From Leptospira_A soteropolitanensis (GTDB taxonomy: Bacteria > Spirochaetota > Leptospiria > Leptospirales > Leptospiraceae), in NCBI RefSeq assembly GCF_026151335.1, contig NZ_JAMQPP010000002.1: a stretch of 64,000 bases of DNA; one strand, 5' to 3'. The number at the start of each line of letters is the position of its first letter. The first letter of the stretch is position 1. The notes under the pieces are model-generated. The model ran no database searches. It worked only from the letters and a program-made list of their open reading frames with translations, and had not been told where the DNA came from. A program made the position numbers and the translations under genes. Below, piece by piece: positions 15,387 to 24,031 of this stretch.

Positions 15387-18300
15387 ATGAACTCTTGGGG
15401 AAATATAGCGTTTGATTTTTATACATTCGGCTCGCTTGTCGGTGTCATTTTTACTTTTTACAATGCACAATTTTTTTTAACAGTTAAAGAAAAATCGGAA
15501 GCTACCTACCAATTGGGTATGGGAACACTCTGGCTTGGCCTGTTTCATTTCGGATATCTGATTAATTTTTCCTTTATGGGTCCAGCTTCGGCTTATCTGC
15601 GGTGGCTTGTCATTGTCGGCGCTATGGCTGGAGCCACTTACCTAACGAGTTTTTTCTTAAGTTATCCAGAAGTTTATTTTCCCCGACTAAAAAAGTATCT
15701 ATTTTTCATTATGAATTCAGTAGTGGTGACGGTTACTGGATACTTTGTTTTTATTAGTTTAACGGCTGGTAGGTTGTTTTTCTTTAGTGGTCACTATTGG
15801 GATTTCCCTGTTCCCGTTTTTTATAAAATCTATGCAATCATAGTTTTAGTATTTTTTGCTACTTTTTCTTTAGTGGCTATTATACAAATTTTTAAAATGC
15901 CTAAGGAATCCAGGTTTGCATCGGCAAGTATCCTTATTGCGTTTATTCTTGTTACCATCATCCCAGGAATCATGAATGCACAGTCGAGAGACGGTGCGAT
16001 CGGCAGAGGAATCTATCAAACAATTACAGACCTTGTCCTTGTCGTTGGACTTTTTGTTGCCAATGTTGTTTATATCAACAATACAAAAGATAAAACAACA
16101 ATTATATCTCGAATTATCGGAATATCTCTCGCCTCATTTTTGTTAGTTTTGCAACTTGTTGCTTATTCGGTGATCCAACAATCCGAATCCAATTATGATA
16201 TGGTGCATACAGCAAGAGCCAAAAATTACATTGCTGGGTTAGAAACAGACCAGGTTCCTAGTTTTCACTATACTTTTGATATAAATCAAAAATACTTTGT
16301 TCGTAAAAAAGGATTCGAATCATCTTTTGTAGATCCAGAGACATATCAATCGGAATATTGGAACTATTGGGCTTTGGAGACAATTCTCTCTTTCAAAGGA
16401 AAAACTGATTGGAAAGAAACTACAAAAAATCTACTTTCGCAACTTCCGGAGACCAGTAAAGGTTACTCTGCGGAAATAGAACGTCTTCTTAGTTTAGATT
16501 CAGTGAAAAGCCCAGGGGATTTGGTTCATGAACTGGAGTCTGAGAAAAGGAAAATTCTTTATACAAGAAACAAATTAAGGGAAATTCAAACTAAGAATTT
16601 TACTGAAACTGCATCATCACTTCTATCCAAAAAAGAAGGACCACTTTCCGGATTCTATGGAGCAGCACGCGCAGTTTTGGAAACAAACCTTTCGGAAGAC
16701 AAAAAGGTTGAAGTCCTTGATCGAATGTTTTCACCGATGCCGAATCATGGAGACAGAAATTATCGGGGTCAAATCAAATTTGCTGAAAACAACCCAGATC
16801 ACTCGTTTTACATAAGTTATCTGGTTGCGGACAAAAAAAACGGACTTGTACATGAAGTAGGGTATCCTTATTTGGATTACCGGGAATTTCAACATGAAGT
16901 GACACTTCCTTGGATTATAGGTGTTCTTTTTTTAGCTGTCCTTGTTATTTTTGGTTATCGTTTGTTCTTTTTAATAGCTCTGCTTCGGCCCATCGAACAA
17001 ATCATTGAAGGTCTAACGGAAGTAAATTCTGGAAATTTAGAATACCGCCTGACCGTTCACGTAGAAGATGATATAGGATTTATGGCAAGGTCCTTTAATC
17101 GAATGGTGCGTTCCATCCAGGCGGCCAGAAAAAAATTACAACAGTATGCGGACCAATTAGAATTAAAGGTTCAAGAAAGGACCAAGGAATTGGAAAATAC
17201 TTTAAAAGAAGTCCAATCTCTCAAACACCAACAAGATGGTGATTATTTTTTAACTTCTCTTCTTTTACAGCCATTCCATGCCAATCATGCTAACCATGAT
17301 AATGTCCAAGTCGATTTTCTATTGGAACAAAAGAAAAAATTTACTTTCCGTCAGTATGAAAAAGAAATCGGCGGTGATTTAAATATCGCCAACCAAATTC
17401 TTTTAAACAATCGTTCATATACTGTTTTTTTAAATGCAGATGCTATGGGAAAGTCTATGCAGGGTGCGGGTGGAGCGCTTGTTCTTGGTTCTGTTTTTGA
17501 ATCGATTATTACAAGAACTCAACTTCTTAGTGAAGCAAGAAATACTTATCCGGAACGATGGATTAAAAACACATTCCTAGAACTTCATAAAATCTTCGAA
17601 GGGTTTGATGGATCCATGCTTGTTTCACTTGTTCTTGGGCTCATCGACAATGAAAGTGGTTTGTTGTATTTTATCAATGCGGAACATCCTTGGATGGTTC
17701 TTTATAGAGATGGAATTGCAAGTTTTATCGAAAATGAACTTATGTTTCGAAAACTTGGAACCTCAGGTGTCCAAGGAAATCTTTATATAAAAACGTTCCA
17801 ATTGGAACCAGGTGATGTGTTAATTGCTGGATCTGATGGTCGTGATGACTTACTGATCTCTCATACATCGGATGGAAAAAGGGTAATCAATGAAGATGAA
17901 AGGTTATTCCTTAAAATAGTGGAATCTGGGAAAGGTGAGTTAGATAGGATTTATGAAGAATTGGCAAACTATGGAAGTCTCACAGACGACTTATCTTTGT
18001 TACGTGTATCTTATATAGAGGAAAAAGAAAGATACAAAATTGAAAAGGAACGGTTAAAAGAAATTCAGACTCTCCTTTTAAAAGCAAAGGAAGCAAGTGA
18101 ATCTTCCGATTTACAGGAAGCAGTTGTCTATTTAGAAAAAGCAAATTCCCTGGAAGAGAATATTCCTGAAATCAAAAAGAAATTCATCCAACTTTATTTG
18201 AAGTTAAAAGACTATGGGAATGCCAAAAAAATGGCTAAGGACTATAGTTTGCTTAGGCCAATGGATACGGAAATTATGTACATCACGGCATTCTGTGCAA

Positions 18301-18536
18301 GGAAAGTGGCAGATATTAAAACCGCCATTGATTTCGGAGAAAGAGTCCGCCTTCGGGATCCAAACCATGTCAAAAACTTAATCAATTTAGGCCAAACTTA
18401 CCTGGCAGATAAAAATTTTTCACGGGCAGAAAATATCCTAAGTTCTGCATTGGAATTGGATCCGGAAAATCCGAGTTTGCAAAGGCTTCTTGATCACATT
18501 CGGAAAAAACAAAACAGACAAGATGTTGTGAGTTAG
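15387..18536 (+). CDS. Membrane sensor SpoIIE-type (PP2C) phosphatase with HAMP and TPR
   Basis: 1049 residues. Domain order: an N-terminal block of about seven membrane helices (about 10-255), a non-membrane sensor region (about 260-500), a further helix (about 510-535), HAMP (about 535-590, LLRPIEQIIEGLTEVNSG), a coiled coil (about 590-620), a SpoIIE/PP2C phosphatase domain (about 630-870) and C-terminal TPR helices (about 880-1045). Phosphatase landmarks are EIGGD near 660, DAMGKSMQGAGGAL near 684, FDGSM, INAEHPW, and the metal-binding GSDGRDD near 815, with TDDLSLL at the end. Such proteins typically dephosphorylate anti-sigma-factor antagonists in partner-switching systems. No such partner gene is adjacent. 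A paralogue carrying a different sensor lies at 58717-61248. Confidence 0.9.
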   Translation: MNSWGNIAFDFYTFGSLVGVIFTFYNAQFFLTVKEKSEATYQLGMGTLWLGLFHFGYLINFSFMGPASAYLRWLVIVGAMAGATYLTSFFLSYPEVYFPRLKKYLFFIMNSVVVTVTGYFVFISLTAGRLFFFSGHYWDFPVPVFYKIYAIIVLVFFATFSLVAIIQIFKMPKESRFASASILIAFILVTIIPGIMNAQSRDGAIGRGIYQTITDLVLVVGLFVANVVYINNTKDKTTIISRIIGISLASFLLVLQLVAYSVIQQSESNYDMVHTARAKNYIAGLETDQVPSFHYTFDINQKYFVRKKGFESSFVDPETYQSEYWNYWALETILSFKGKTDWKETTKNLLSQLPETSKGYSAEIERLLSLDSVKSPGDLVHELESEKRKILYTRNKLREIQTKNFTETASSLLSKKEGPLSGFYGAARAVLETNLSEDKKVEVLDRMFSPMPNHGDRNYRGQIKFAENNPDHSFYISYLVADKKNGLVHEVGYPYLDYREFQHEVTLPWIIGVLFLAVLVIFGYRLFFLIALLRPIEQIIEGLTEVNSGNLEYRLTVHVEDDIGFMARSFNRMVRSIQAARKKLQQYADQLELKVQERTKELENTLKEVQSLKHQQDGDYFLTSLLLQPFHANHANHDNVQVDFLLEQKKKFTFRQYEKEIGGDLNIANQILLNNRSYTVFLNADAMGKSMQGAGGALVLGSVFESIITRTQLLSEARNTYPERWIKNTFLELHKIFEGFDGSMLVSLVLGLIDNESGLLYFINAEHPWMVLYRDGIASFIENELMFRKLGTSGVQGNLYIKTFQLEPGDVLIAGSDGRDDLLISHTSDGKRVINEDERLFLKIVESGKGELDRIYEELANYGSLTDDLSLLRVSYIEEKERYKIEKERLKEIQTLLLKAKEASESSDLQEAVVYLEKANSLEENIPEIKKKFIQLYLKLKDYGNAKKMAKDYSLLRPMDTEIMYITAFCARKVADIKTAIDFGERVRLRDPNHVKNLINLGQTYLADKNFSRAENILSSALELDPENPSLQRLLDHIRKKQNRQDVVS

Positions 18537-18551
18537 AGTCTAAAGTTTATA

Positions 18552-19718
18552 TTGAGTGCAACGTTAACTTTCAAGATTTCCCAAAGTTTTACGGAGTTTT
18601 CCAAGGAAGAATGGAACCTGCTTGTTCCATCGGATTCTGTTTTTCAAGAATTTGAATTCTTATCTGGGTTGGAGAATACTGGTTGTATTGGGAATGGGGA
18701 TTGGATCCCGGTTATAGTCTCTGCAAGACAGGAGGGAGTTTTAAAAGGAGTCCTTCCTGCTTATCTTCGGAGTGACTCTTATGGAGAATATATTTTTGAT
18801 TTCCAGTGGGCCAATGCCTTTCACCGGGCTGGGATTCCCTATTACCCGAAATTGACGGTGTCAGTTCCCTTTACACCTGTCACGGGGAATCGAATTTTGT
18901 TATCTGCCGATTTAGGTGATTCAGAAAAAGATTCCCTTTCTTCTCTTCTTTTACAAAAGCTTTTAGAGTTTGGGAAAGAAAAGGAAACTTCGTCGGTTCA
19001 TATTTTGTTTTGTAAAGAAAACGAACAAAAGTTAGGAATTTTGAACTCTTTTGCACCAAGACTTTCTCATCAATACCATTGGTTTAACAAAGGTTTTGCG
19101 AGTTTTGAGGATTTTTTATCCACTCTTGTGAAGGATCGTAGAAAAACCATTCGCCAAGAAAGAAGAAAAATTTCTGAATCAGGACTTATGATCCAAACCC
19201 TTACTGGCGACCAGATTACCGAAGAACATGCCCATATTTTCTTTCAGTTTTATCAGGACACCCATTCCAAAAAATGGGGCCAGGCTTATCTAAACCGAAA
19301 GTTTTTTTTAGAGATGCATCGTAATTTTCGTCATCGTTTGCTTCTTGTTTTGGCAAACGACACTTCTGGGAAACCATTGGGTGGAAGTTGGAATGTATTT
19401 AGAGATGGGTTCATTTTCGGTAGGTATTGGGGGGCATTGGAACATGTTCCCAATCTACATTTCGAATGTTGTTATTACCGATTGATTGATTTTGCCATTG
19501 AACATAAAATGGAACGAGTTGAGGCTGGGGCCCAAGGGGAGCATAAATTCCTCCGAGGATATGAAGCTGTGCCTATGTATAGTTTGCATCATATTTATAA
19601 TGAACAAGGAAGAGCGGCTATTGAGTCTTATTTGGAACGAGAAATTGTAATGGAGCGCGAAAATATTTCCGCCTACAATTCACAATCACCTATTAAATCT
19701 CTTCGGGAGGGAAATTGA
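18552..19718 (+). CDS. GNAT/FemAB-like acyltransferase family protein (DUF482 type)
   Basis: 388 residues resembling the COG3146/DUF482 family, which has a double GNAT-like (FemAB-like) fold. Recognisable parts are FDFQWANAFHRAGIPYYPKL (about 84-103), TPVTGNRIL, VKDRRKTIRQERRKI (about 195-209), GQAYLNRKFF and the C-terminal RVEAGAQGEHKFLRGYEAVP. Some relatives have been annotated as peptidoglycan biosynthesis proteins; the reaction is not established. Translation starts at a TTG 15 bp after the phosphatase stop, and the TGA overlaps the clpS start. Co-transcription with clpS and clpA is likely. Confidence 0.78.
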   Translation: MSATLTFKISQSFTEFSKEEWNLLVPSDSVFQEFEFLSGLENTGCIGNGDWIPVIVSARQEGVLKGVLPAYLRSDSYGEYIFDFQWANAFHRAGIPYYPKLTVSVPFTPVTGNRILLSADLGDSEKDSLSSLLLQKLLEFGKEKETSSVHILFCKENEQKLGILNSFAPRLSHQYHWFNKGFASFEDFLSTLVKDRRKTIRQERRKISESGLMIQTLTGDQITEEHAHIFFQFYQDTHSKKWGQAYLNRKFFLEMHRNFRHRLLLVLANDTSGKPLGGSWNVFRDGFIFGRYWGALEHVPNLHFECCYYRLIDFAIEHKMERVEAGAQGEHKFLRGYEAVPMYSLHHIYNEQGRAAIESYLEREIVMERENISAYNSQSPIKSLREGN

Positions 19719-20059
19719 TGTCAGATCCAAAACGCAAATCTTATACCGATATGAACGTAGAACTACTCGAAAGAGAAAAACAAAAGAAAAAACTAAAAAA
19801 ACCTGATCGGTATAAAGTCATTTTAATCAATGATGATTACACCCCACAGGAATTTGTAGTTTATGTACTAGCCAATGTATTTCGGAAATCGATGGAAGAA
19901 TCTCGTCAAATTATGTGGAAGGCCCATACTTCTGGTTCTGCCGTGTGTGGAGTGTATTCTTTGGACATTGCTCGAACAAAAGTAGCAGAAGTGCATAAAA
20001 TGGCGGACGATGCCGGCCATCCGTTACAATGCCAGCTCGCAAAAGAGGAGGATGAATGA
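19718..20059 (+). CDS. clpS: ATP-dependent Clp protease adaptor ClpS
   Basis: 113 residues. ClpS binds proteins with N-terminal destabilising residues and hands them to ClpA-ClpP (N-end rule). The ClpS core is clear: DRYKVILINDDYTPQEFVVYVL near the centre (the NDDYTP loop is part of the N-degron pocket), then a conserved helix with MWKAHTSGSAVCG and DIARTKVAEVH. The N-terminal 25 residues form a charged flexible arm, as usual. I place the start at the ATG at 19718, 6 nt after GGGAGGG, rather than the TTG just before it. The stop overlaps the clpA ATG by 4 bp. Confidence 0.95.
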   Translation: MSDPKRKSYTDMNVELLEREKQKKKLKKPDRYKVILINDDYTPQEFVVYVLANVFRKSMEESRQIMWKAHTSGSAVCGVYSLDIARTKVAEVHKMADDAGHPLQCQLAKEEDE

Positions 20060-22320
20060 ACCTTTCCCTTGATTTAGAAAAAACCTTAGAACTTGCAGGA
20101 AATGAAGCAAGTAAATACCATCACGAATTTATTACTTTAGAACACTTGTTATACGGTCTTACCTATAATGAAAAAACAAAAGATGTATTAATTAATGTTG
20201 GATGCGATTTGGATCTTCTCAGAAAGGAATTAATCGAATATTTTGAAGAAGATCTTTCTACTATTGCCGTCCCGAATCTGAAAATCCAACCACGTTACAC
20301 TGTGGGTGTTCAGTTTGTGATTCAGTTTGCGGCCTTTCATGTTCAGAATTCAGGTAAGGACGAAGTGGATGGAAACAATGTCCTTGTGGCACTTTTTCGA
20401 GAGGAAGACAGCCAAGCATACTATTTACTCTCCAAACAAGAAGTAAACCGTCTTGACGTGATCAAATACATGTCTCATGGAATTAAAAAAGAAAGGGAAG
20501 CTGAGGAGCCAAATTTTGCGGAGGAAACGGACCCCGAAGAGTTAGAATCAGGATCTAAAAAATCCGCGTTGGAAAAGTTTTGTGTCAATCTAACAGAGAG
20601 AGCAAGGTTGGGAAAATTAGATCCTTGTATTGGTCGCGATATCGAAATCGAGAGGACCATTCATATCTTATCTCGTCGTAGAAAAAATAATCCTATTTTT
20701 GTAGGCGAAGCTGGTGTCGGAAAAACTTCCATTGTGGAAGGAATTGCCGAACGAGTGGTCAAGGGGCTTGTTCCCAAAAGTTTACTAGGTTTAGAAATTT
20801 ATTCCCTAGATATGGGGCTTGTGATGGCGGGAACCAAGTTTCGAGGCGAATTTGAAGAACGTCTAAAAGCCATCTTACAAGAAGTAGTCGGTAAACCTGA
20901 GCGTATCATCTTTGTCGATGAAATTCATACAATTGTAGGTGCTGGGGCCGTATCGGGTGGGAGTTTGGATGCTTCCAATTTGATGAAACCAGCCCTTGCC
21001 AATGGCGAGCTCAAATGCATTGGAACTACCACCTATAAAGAATATAAATCGATTTTTGAAAAAGACCATGCTCTTTCTAGAAGATTCCAAAAGATAGAAG
21101 TCACTGAACCTTCCCGGGAAGATGCCATTGAAATCTTAAAAGGTTTAAAATCCAAATACGAATCATTTCATGGGGTTACTTACAGTCCCAAAGCCATTGA
21201 AGCCTGTGTGGATTTATCCAGTCTTCACTTAAGAGATCGTTTTTTACCGGACAAAGCCATCGATTTAATGGATGAGTCAGGCGCCTTTGTGAAGTTACGT
21301 GATGAGAAAAAAGATAAGGCAAAAAAACAAGTGGGCATTTTAGAAATCGAATCCCTAGTTGCCAAAATTGCAAAGATTCCAGAAAAAACAGTAAAGGCTG
21401 ACGATAAAAAAAAGTTAGAAAATTTGGATTCTGAAATCAAGTCCATTGTTTTTGGTCAGGATCATGCCATTGAACAGGTAGTAGATGCCATCCATTATTC
21501 AAGGTCAGGTCTCAGTGATGAAGGAAAACCTATTGGTAGTTTTTTATTTGTAGGACCGACGGGTGTCGGTAAAACCGAAGTCGCAAAAACTTTAGCAGAA
21601 AAAATGGGAGTGGAGTTTCTACGATTTGATATGAGTGAATACATGGAGAAACATTCTGTATCACGTTTAATTGGAAGCCCACCGGGTTATGTGGGTTATG
21701 ACCAAGGTGGACAACTTACTGATGCCATAGCCAAAAATCCCCATTGTGTTCTGTTATTTGATGAAATTGAGAAAGCACATGAGGACATTTACAATATTTT
21801 ATTACAGGTGATGGATCATGCTACACTCACCGATAGCACGGGAAAAAAGGCAGATTTCCGCAATGTTATTTTAATCCTAACAACGAATACGGGGGCCCAG
21901 GAAAGTGCAAAACCACTGCTTGGTTTTGACACTGACAGATACGATGATCGTTCCCTTAAAGCCATTGAGAGGACATTCACTCCTGAATTTCGCAACCGAC
22001 TCACTGCAGTTGTAGAATTTGGTCCTTTGTCCATTCAGGTTGTGGAACTTGTGGTCAAACGAATGTTTCGTACTTTGCAAACCAAAGCAAATGAAAAGGG
22101 AATACATTTGGAATTGTCAGAGAAAGCCGTACGGTATTTGGCTGAAACTGGTTATGACAAAACAATGGGTGCAAGACCAATACAAAGAATTTTAAATTCC
22201 GAGATTGGAAAACCACTTTCCAAAAAGATATTGTTTCATAAAGACAAGGGAAGTAAGTATCTTGTGGATGTGATACAAAAAGATGGAAAAGATGGTTTGG
22301 AGATCATTGAAAAAAAATAG
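20056..22320 (+). CDS. clpA: ATP-dependent Clp protease ATPase subunit ClpA
   Basis: 754 residues, the right size for ClpA, the AAA+ unfoldase that feeds substrates into ClpP. An N-terminal Clp_N double repeat covers about 1-145 (HEFITLEHLLYGLT). The first AAA module has GEAGVGKTS and VDEIHTIVGAG; the second has GPTGVGKTEVAKT, SPPGYVGYDQGG and LLFDEIEKAH. No long coiled-coil middle domain is present, which excludes ClpB. An LGF tripeptide in the loop before KAIERTFTPEFRNRL matches the (I/L)G(F/L) loop that docks on ClpP. Direct overlap with clpS supports the N-end-rule role. A strong hairpin follows the gene. No clpP lies in this window. Confidence 0.96.
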   Translation: MNLSLDLEKTLELAGNEASKYHHEFITLEHLLYGLTYNEKTKDVLINVGCDLDLLRKELIEYFEEDLSTIAVPNLKIQPRYTVGVQFVIQFAAFHVQNSGKDEVDGNNVLVALFREEDSQAYYLLSKQEVNRLDVIKYMSHGIKKEREAEEPNFAEETDPEELESGSKKSALEKFCVNLTERARLGKLDPCIGRDIEIERTIHILSRRRKNNPIFVGEAGVGKTSIVEGIAERVVKGLVPKSLLGLEIYSLDMGLVMAGTKFRGEFEERLKAILQEVVGKPERIIFVDEIHTIVGAGAVSGGSLDASNLMKPALANGELKCIGTTTYKEYKSIFEKDHALSRRFQKIEVTEPSREDAIEILKGLKSKYESFHGVTYSPKAIEACVDLSSLHLRDRFLPDKAIDLMDESGAFVKLRDEKKDKAKKQVGILEIESLVAKIAKIPEKTVKADDKKKLENLDSEIKSIVFGQDHAIEQVVDAIHYSRSGLSDEGKPIGSFLFVGPTGVGKTEVAKTLAEKMGVEFLRFDMSEYMEKHSVSRLIGSPPGYVGYDQGGQLTDAIAKNPHCVLLFDEIEKAHEDIYNILLQVMDHATLTDSTGKKADFRNVILILTTNTGAQESAKPLLGFDTDRYDDRSLKAIERTFTPEFRNRLTAVVEFGPLSIQVVELVVKRMFRTLQTKANEKGIHLELSEKAVRYLAETGYDKTMGARPIQRILNSEIGKPLSKKILFHKDKGSKYLVDVIQKDGKDGLEIIEKK

Positions 22321-22359
22321 TTTGCATACAAACTAACGAAAATTAGTTTCCCATTAGGC

Positions 22360-22406
22360 AAATACAATAAACGTTGGATTCTCTAGATCAGGCGTTTATT
22401 GTATTT
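22360..22406. terminator. Bidirectional terminator between clpA and a membrane-protein gene
   Basis: A perfect 14-bp inverted repeat (AAATACAATAAACG, a 19-nt loop, CGTTTATTGTATTT) sits between two convergent genes. The stem is followed by TGTTTTAAT on the plus strand, and the AT-rich outer stem gives a similar pattern on the minus strand, so it can end both transcripts. Confidence 0.75.
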
Positions 22407-22418
22407 TGTTTTAATGGA

Positions 22419-22967
22419 TTAAGTCCTACTTAAATCCTCATCTTCTTTTTTAAAGGTAAGGTAACCAAATAGAAAAGCACCAATGACAGAACCCAAAAAT
22501 AGATAAAAGGGAAGTCCAAGGCCAACTTCCTCTGGTTTTACAAAATCATAAAAATACCTTTTAGGATCCAAATAACCCCAAATCACAAAGACGATGGATC
22601 CAATTTGGCATGTGAAAAACCAAACCCTTGTCCAAGAAGATTTCCAAAACCCAAGGAAGAAAAAATTAAGGAGAGCCAGAAGAATGAAGACTGAATTTAA
22701 TTTTGGTCCAAGGGAAATGGATTCTGTGTTTTCAAAAAAACGAATTTCATAAGAAAACCAAGGAAGAACCGAAAAGATAAGTTGTGAAAACAAAAAAATA
22801 AAGAATATTTTATCGAAAAAAAGTTTACCCATCCAATAACGATAAAGAGAAAGAAAAATTCTTTTTGTTAAATCCCACCAAGCAAGCGCTAATTCAGGTA
22901 CGAATAAAAGAGATTCTTTTATGAATTGGATCAAATTGATTATTTTTGATAAGATAGAATTTGTCAT
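22419..22967 (-). CDS. Hypothetical membrane protein
   Basis: 182 residues with about four hydrophobic segments (about 48-70, 88-105, 115-132, 150-168) and a charged C-terminus (FKKEDEDLSRT). I recognise no family. The start ATG overlaps the stop of the RidA-like gene by 4 bp (ATGA), so the two are translationally coupled. It ends just before the bidirectional terminator shared with clpA. Confidence 0.7.
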   Translation of the reverse strand: MTNSILSKIINLIQFIKESLLFVPELALAWWDLTKRIFLSLYRYWMGKLFFDKIFFIFLFSQLIFSVLPWFSYEIRFFENTESISLGPKLNSVFILLALLNFFFLGFWKSSWTRVWFFTCQIGSIVFVIWGYLDPKRYFYDFVKPEEVGLGLPFYLFLGSVIGAFLFGYLTFKKEDEDLSRT

Positions 22968-23422
22968 TCTACTTCTGCTACCATTTCTAATTCCACGCTA
23001 GCATCGAGAGGAAGAGAACTGACGCCAATGGCAAATCTAGCATGTTTTCCTTTTTCACCAAAAATGGTAGCAAGTAGTTCTGAAGCTCCATTGGCAACTA
23101 AGTGTTGTTCTGTGAACTCGGATGTTCCTGAAACAAAAACGCCAAGTTTAACAATAGATTTGATTTTATCTAAAGATTCGACATGAAGTAGGATTGCAGC
23201 TAAAGCATTCAAAACACATTGTTTTGCTTCTTCCTTTGCTTCCTCAAGACTTAAGTCTTTGCCAACCTTCCCGGTCTTTCGCAGTTTTCCACCAATGAGT
23301 GGGAGTTGTCCCGAAGTAAAAATAAGGTTCCCTGACCTTTTGGAAGGGATATAGGCGGCTAGGGCAGCCGGAACAGGGGGAATTTCTAAACCCAGTTGTT
23401 TCAACTTGTCATGTATTGGCAT
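22964..23422 (-). CDS. RidA/YjgF family protein
   Basis: 152 residues of the RidA (YjgF/YER057c/UK114) family, whose best-known members hydrolyse reactive enamine/imine intermediates released by PLP enzymes. Visible are the family features SGNLIFTSGQLPLIGGKL (about 30-47), the central NALAAI helix, and the C-terminal HARFAIGVSSLPLDASVELEMVAEVE, in which the Arg before the beta-strand matches the position of the catalytic Arg of RidA. The N-terminal extension (KLKQLGLEIPPVPAALAAYIP) is typical of the longer subgroup, whose function is less certain. It is divergent from the heat-shock genes, about 80 bp from the CIRCE-like elements. Confidence 0.9.
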   Translation of the reverse strand: MPIHDKLKQLGLEIPPVPAALAAYIPSKRSGNLIFTSGQLPLIGGKLRKTGKVGKDLSLEEAKEEAKQCVLNALAAILLHVESLDKIKSIVKLGVFVSGTSEFTEQHLVANGASELLATIFGEKGKHARFAIGVSSLPLDASVELEMVAEVE

Positions 23423-23497
23423 TGCTTTCCAGCCTACTTAGGCAGGGTTTATGGGACAAAATTTTTTTTTAAGGAATGAAGAAAATTGAAAACATTC

Positions 23498-23524
23498 TTG
23501 ACATTTGGCAGTCTTACCTATAGA
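23498..23524 (+). promoter_or_regulatory. Candidate promoter of the small heat-shock operon
   Basis: TTGACA at 23498-23503 is a perfect -35 hexamer. TATAGA at 23519-23524 is a likely -10 with a 15-bp spacer, slightly short; TAGAGT at 17 bp is the alternative. Either choice lies inside the first CIRCE-like element, so repressor binding would block polymerase. Confidence 0.55.
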
Positions 23525-23531
23525 GTGCTAA
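23505..23531 (+). promoter_or_regulatory. CIRCE-like HrcA operator 1
   Basis: TTGGCAGTC-N9-GAGTGCTAA compared with the consensus TTAGCACTC-N9-GAGTGCTAA: the right arm matches 9 of 9, the left arm 7 of 9, and the spacer is exactly 9 nt. It overlaps the candidate promoter upstream of two small heat-shock genes, the expected place for HrcA repression. The hrcA gene itself is not in this window. Confidence 0.8.
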
Positions 23532-23536
23532 TAAAA

Positions 23537-23563
23537 ATAGCAGCCAACGTTATCGGCTGCTAA
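23537..23563 (+). promoter_or_regulatory. Second CIRCE-like repeat / leader hairpin
   Basis: ATAGCAGCC-N9-GGCTGCTAA has the same 9-9-9 layout as CIRCE. Its right arm matches 7 of 9 consensus bases and its left 6 of 9; the arms pair with each other over 8 bp. Its centre is 32 bp from that of the first element, about three helical turns. It lies just upstream of the AGAGGAG ribosome binding site (23564-23570), so in RNA it could also form a leader hairpin. Operator and RNA roles are both inference. Confidence 0.5.
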
Positions 23564-23577
23564 AGAGGAGATTGAGC

Positions 23578-24021
23578 ATGTTGTTTCGAATTCTAGACCC
23601 ACAAGCCAAAGCAAATCAGTTTTGGAGAGATTTTGATCGGTTGAACGATGAGTTAACTCGTTCTATTTTAGACAGTCAATTTGGTTCCGCTTCCAATTTT
23701 CCTCCAGTAAACGTTTATACGAAGGAAGACGAAGCCCTCGTGACTTGTTTACTTCCAGGAATTGAACCAGATCAAATTGATATTAACGTAAAAGACAATT
23801 TGCTATCGATTCACGGTAGAAAGAAGACTGAGGAACTTGCGGAAGGTACAGAAGTTCACCGACGAGAAATCTTCAATGGAGAATTTCACCGAACTTTAGA
23901 ATTGCCTTTCCGCGTGGACCAGGACCATGTTTTGGCAAAATACTCTAATGGAGTCCTAAACATTCATCTTCCTCGAAGGGAAGAAGATAAACCTAAAAAA
24001 GTATCTATCATTGCTGGTTAA
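23578..24021 (+). CDS. Small heat-shock protein, Hsp20 family (first of pair)
   Basis: 147 residues with an alpha-crystallin domain (about 40-145). Landmarks are NVYTKEDEALVTCLLPGIEP at the start of the domain, DNLLSIHGRKK, the FHRTLELPFRVD beta-strand region, and the C-terminal YSNGVLNIHLPRREEDKPKKVSI, including the A/G-x-L family motif as GVLNI. These ATP-independent chaperones hold unfolding proteins in the cytoplasm. The ATG at 23578 is 7 nt from AGAGGAG; an upstream TTG at 23572 is less likely. The CIRCE-like elements imply HrcA-controlled heat induction. A second Hsp20 gene follows 10 bp later. Confidence 0.93.
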   Translation: MLFRILDPQAKANQFWRDFDRLNDELTRSILDSQFGSASNFPPVNVYTKEDEALVTCLLPGIEPDQIDINVKDNLLSIHGRKKTEELAEGTEVHRREIFNGEFHRTLELPFRVDQDHVLAKYSNGVLNIHLPRREEDKPKKVSIIAG

Positions 24022-24031
24022 GGAGAAAGTT

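Noticed and set aside
22360..22406. The long inverted repeat as an integron attC site
   Set aside because: No attC core sequences (RYYYAAC/GTTRRRY) at the ends and no cassette-like array; the location between convergent genes fits a terminator.
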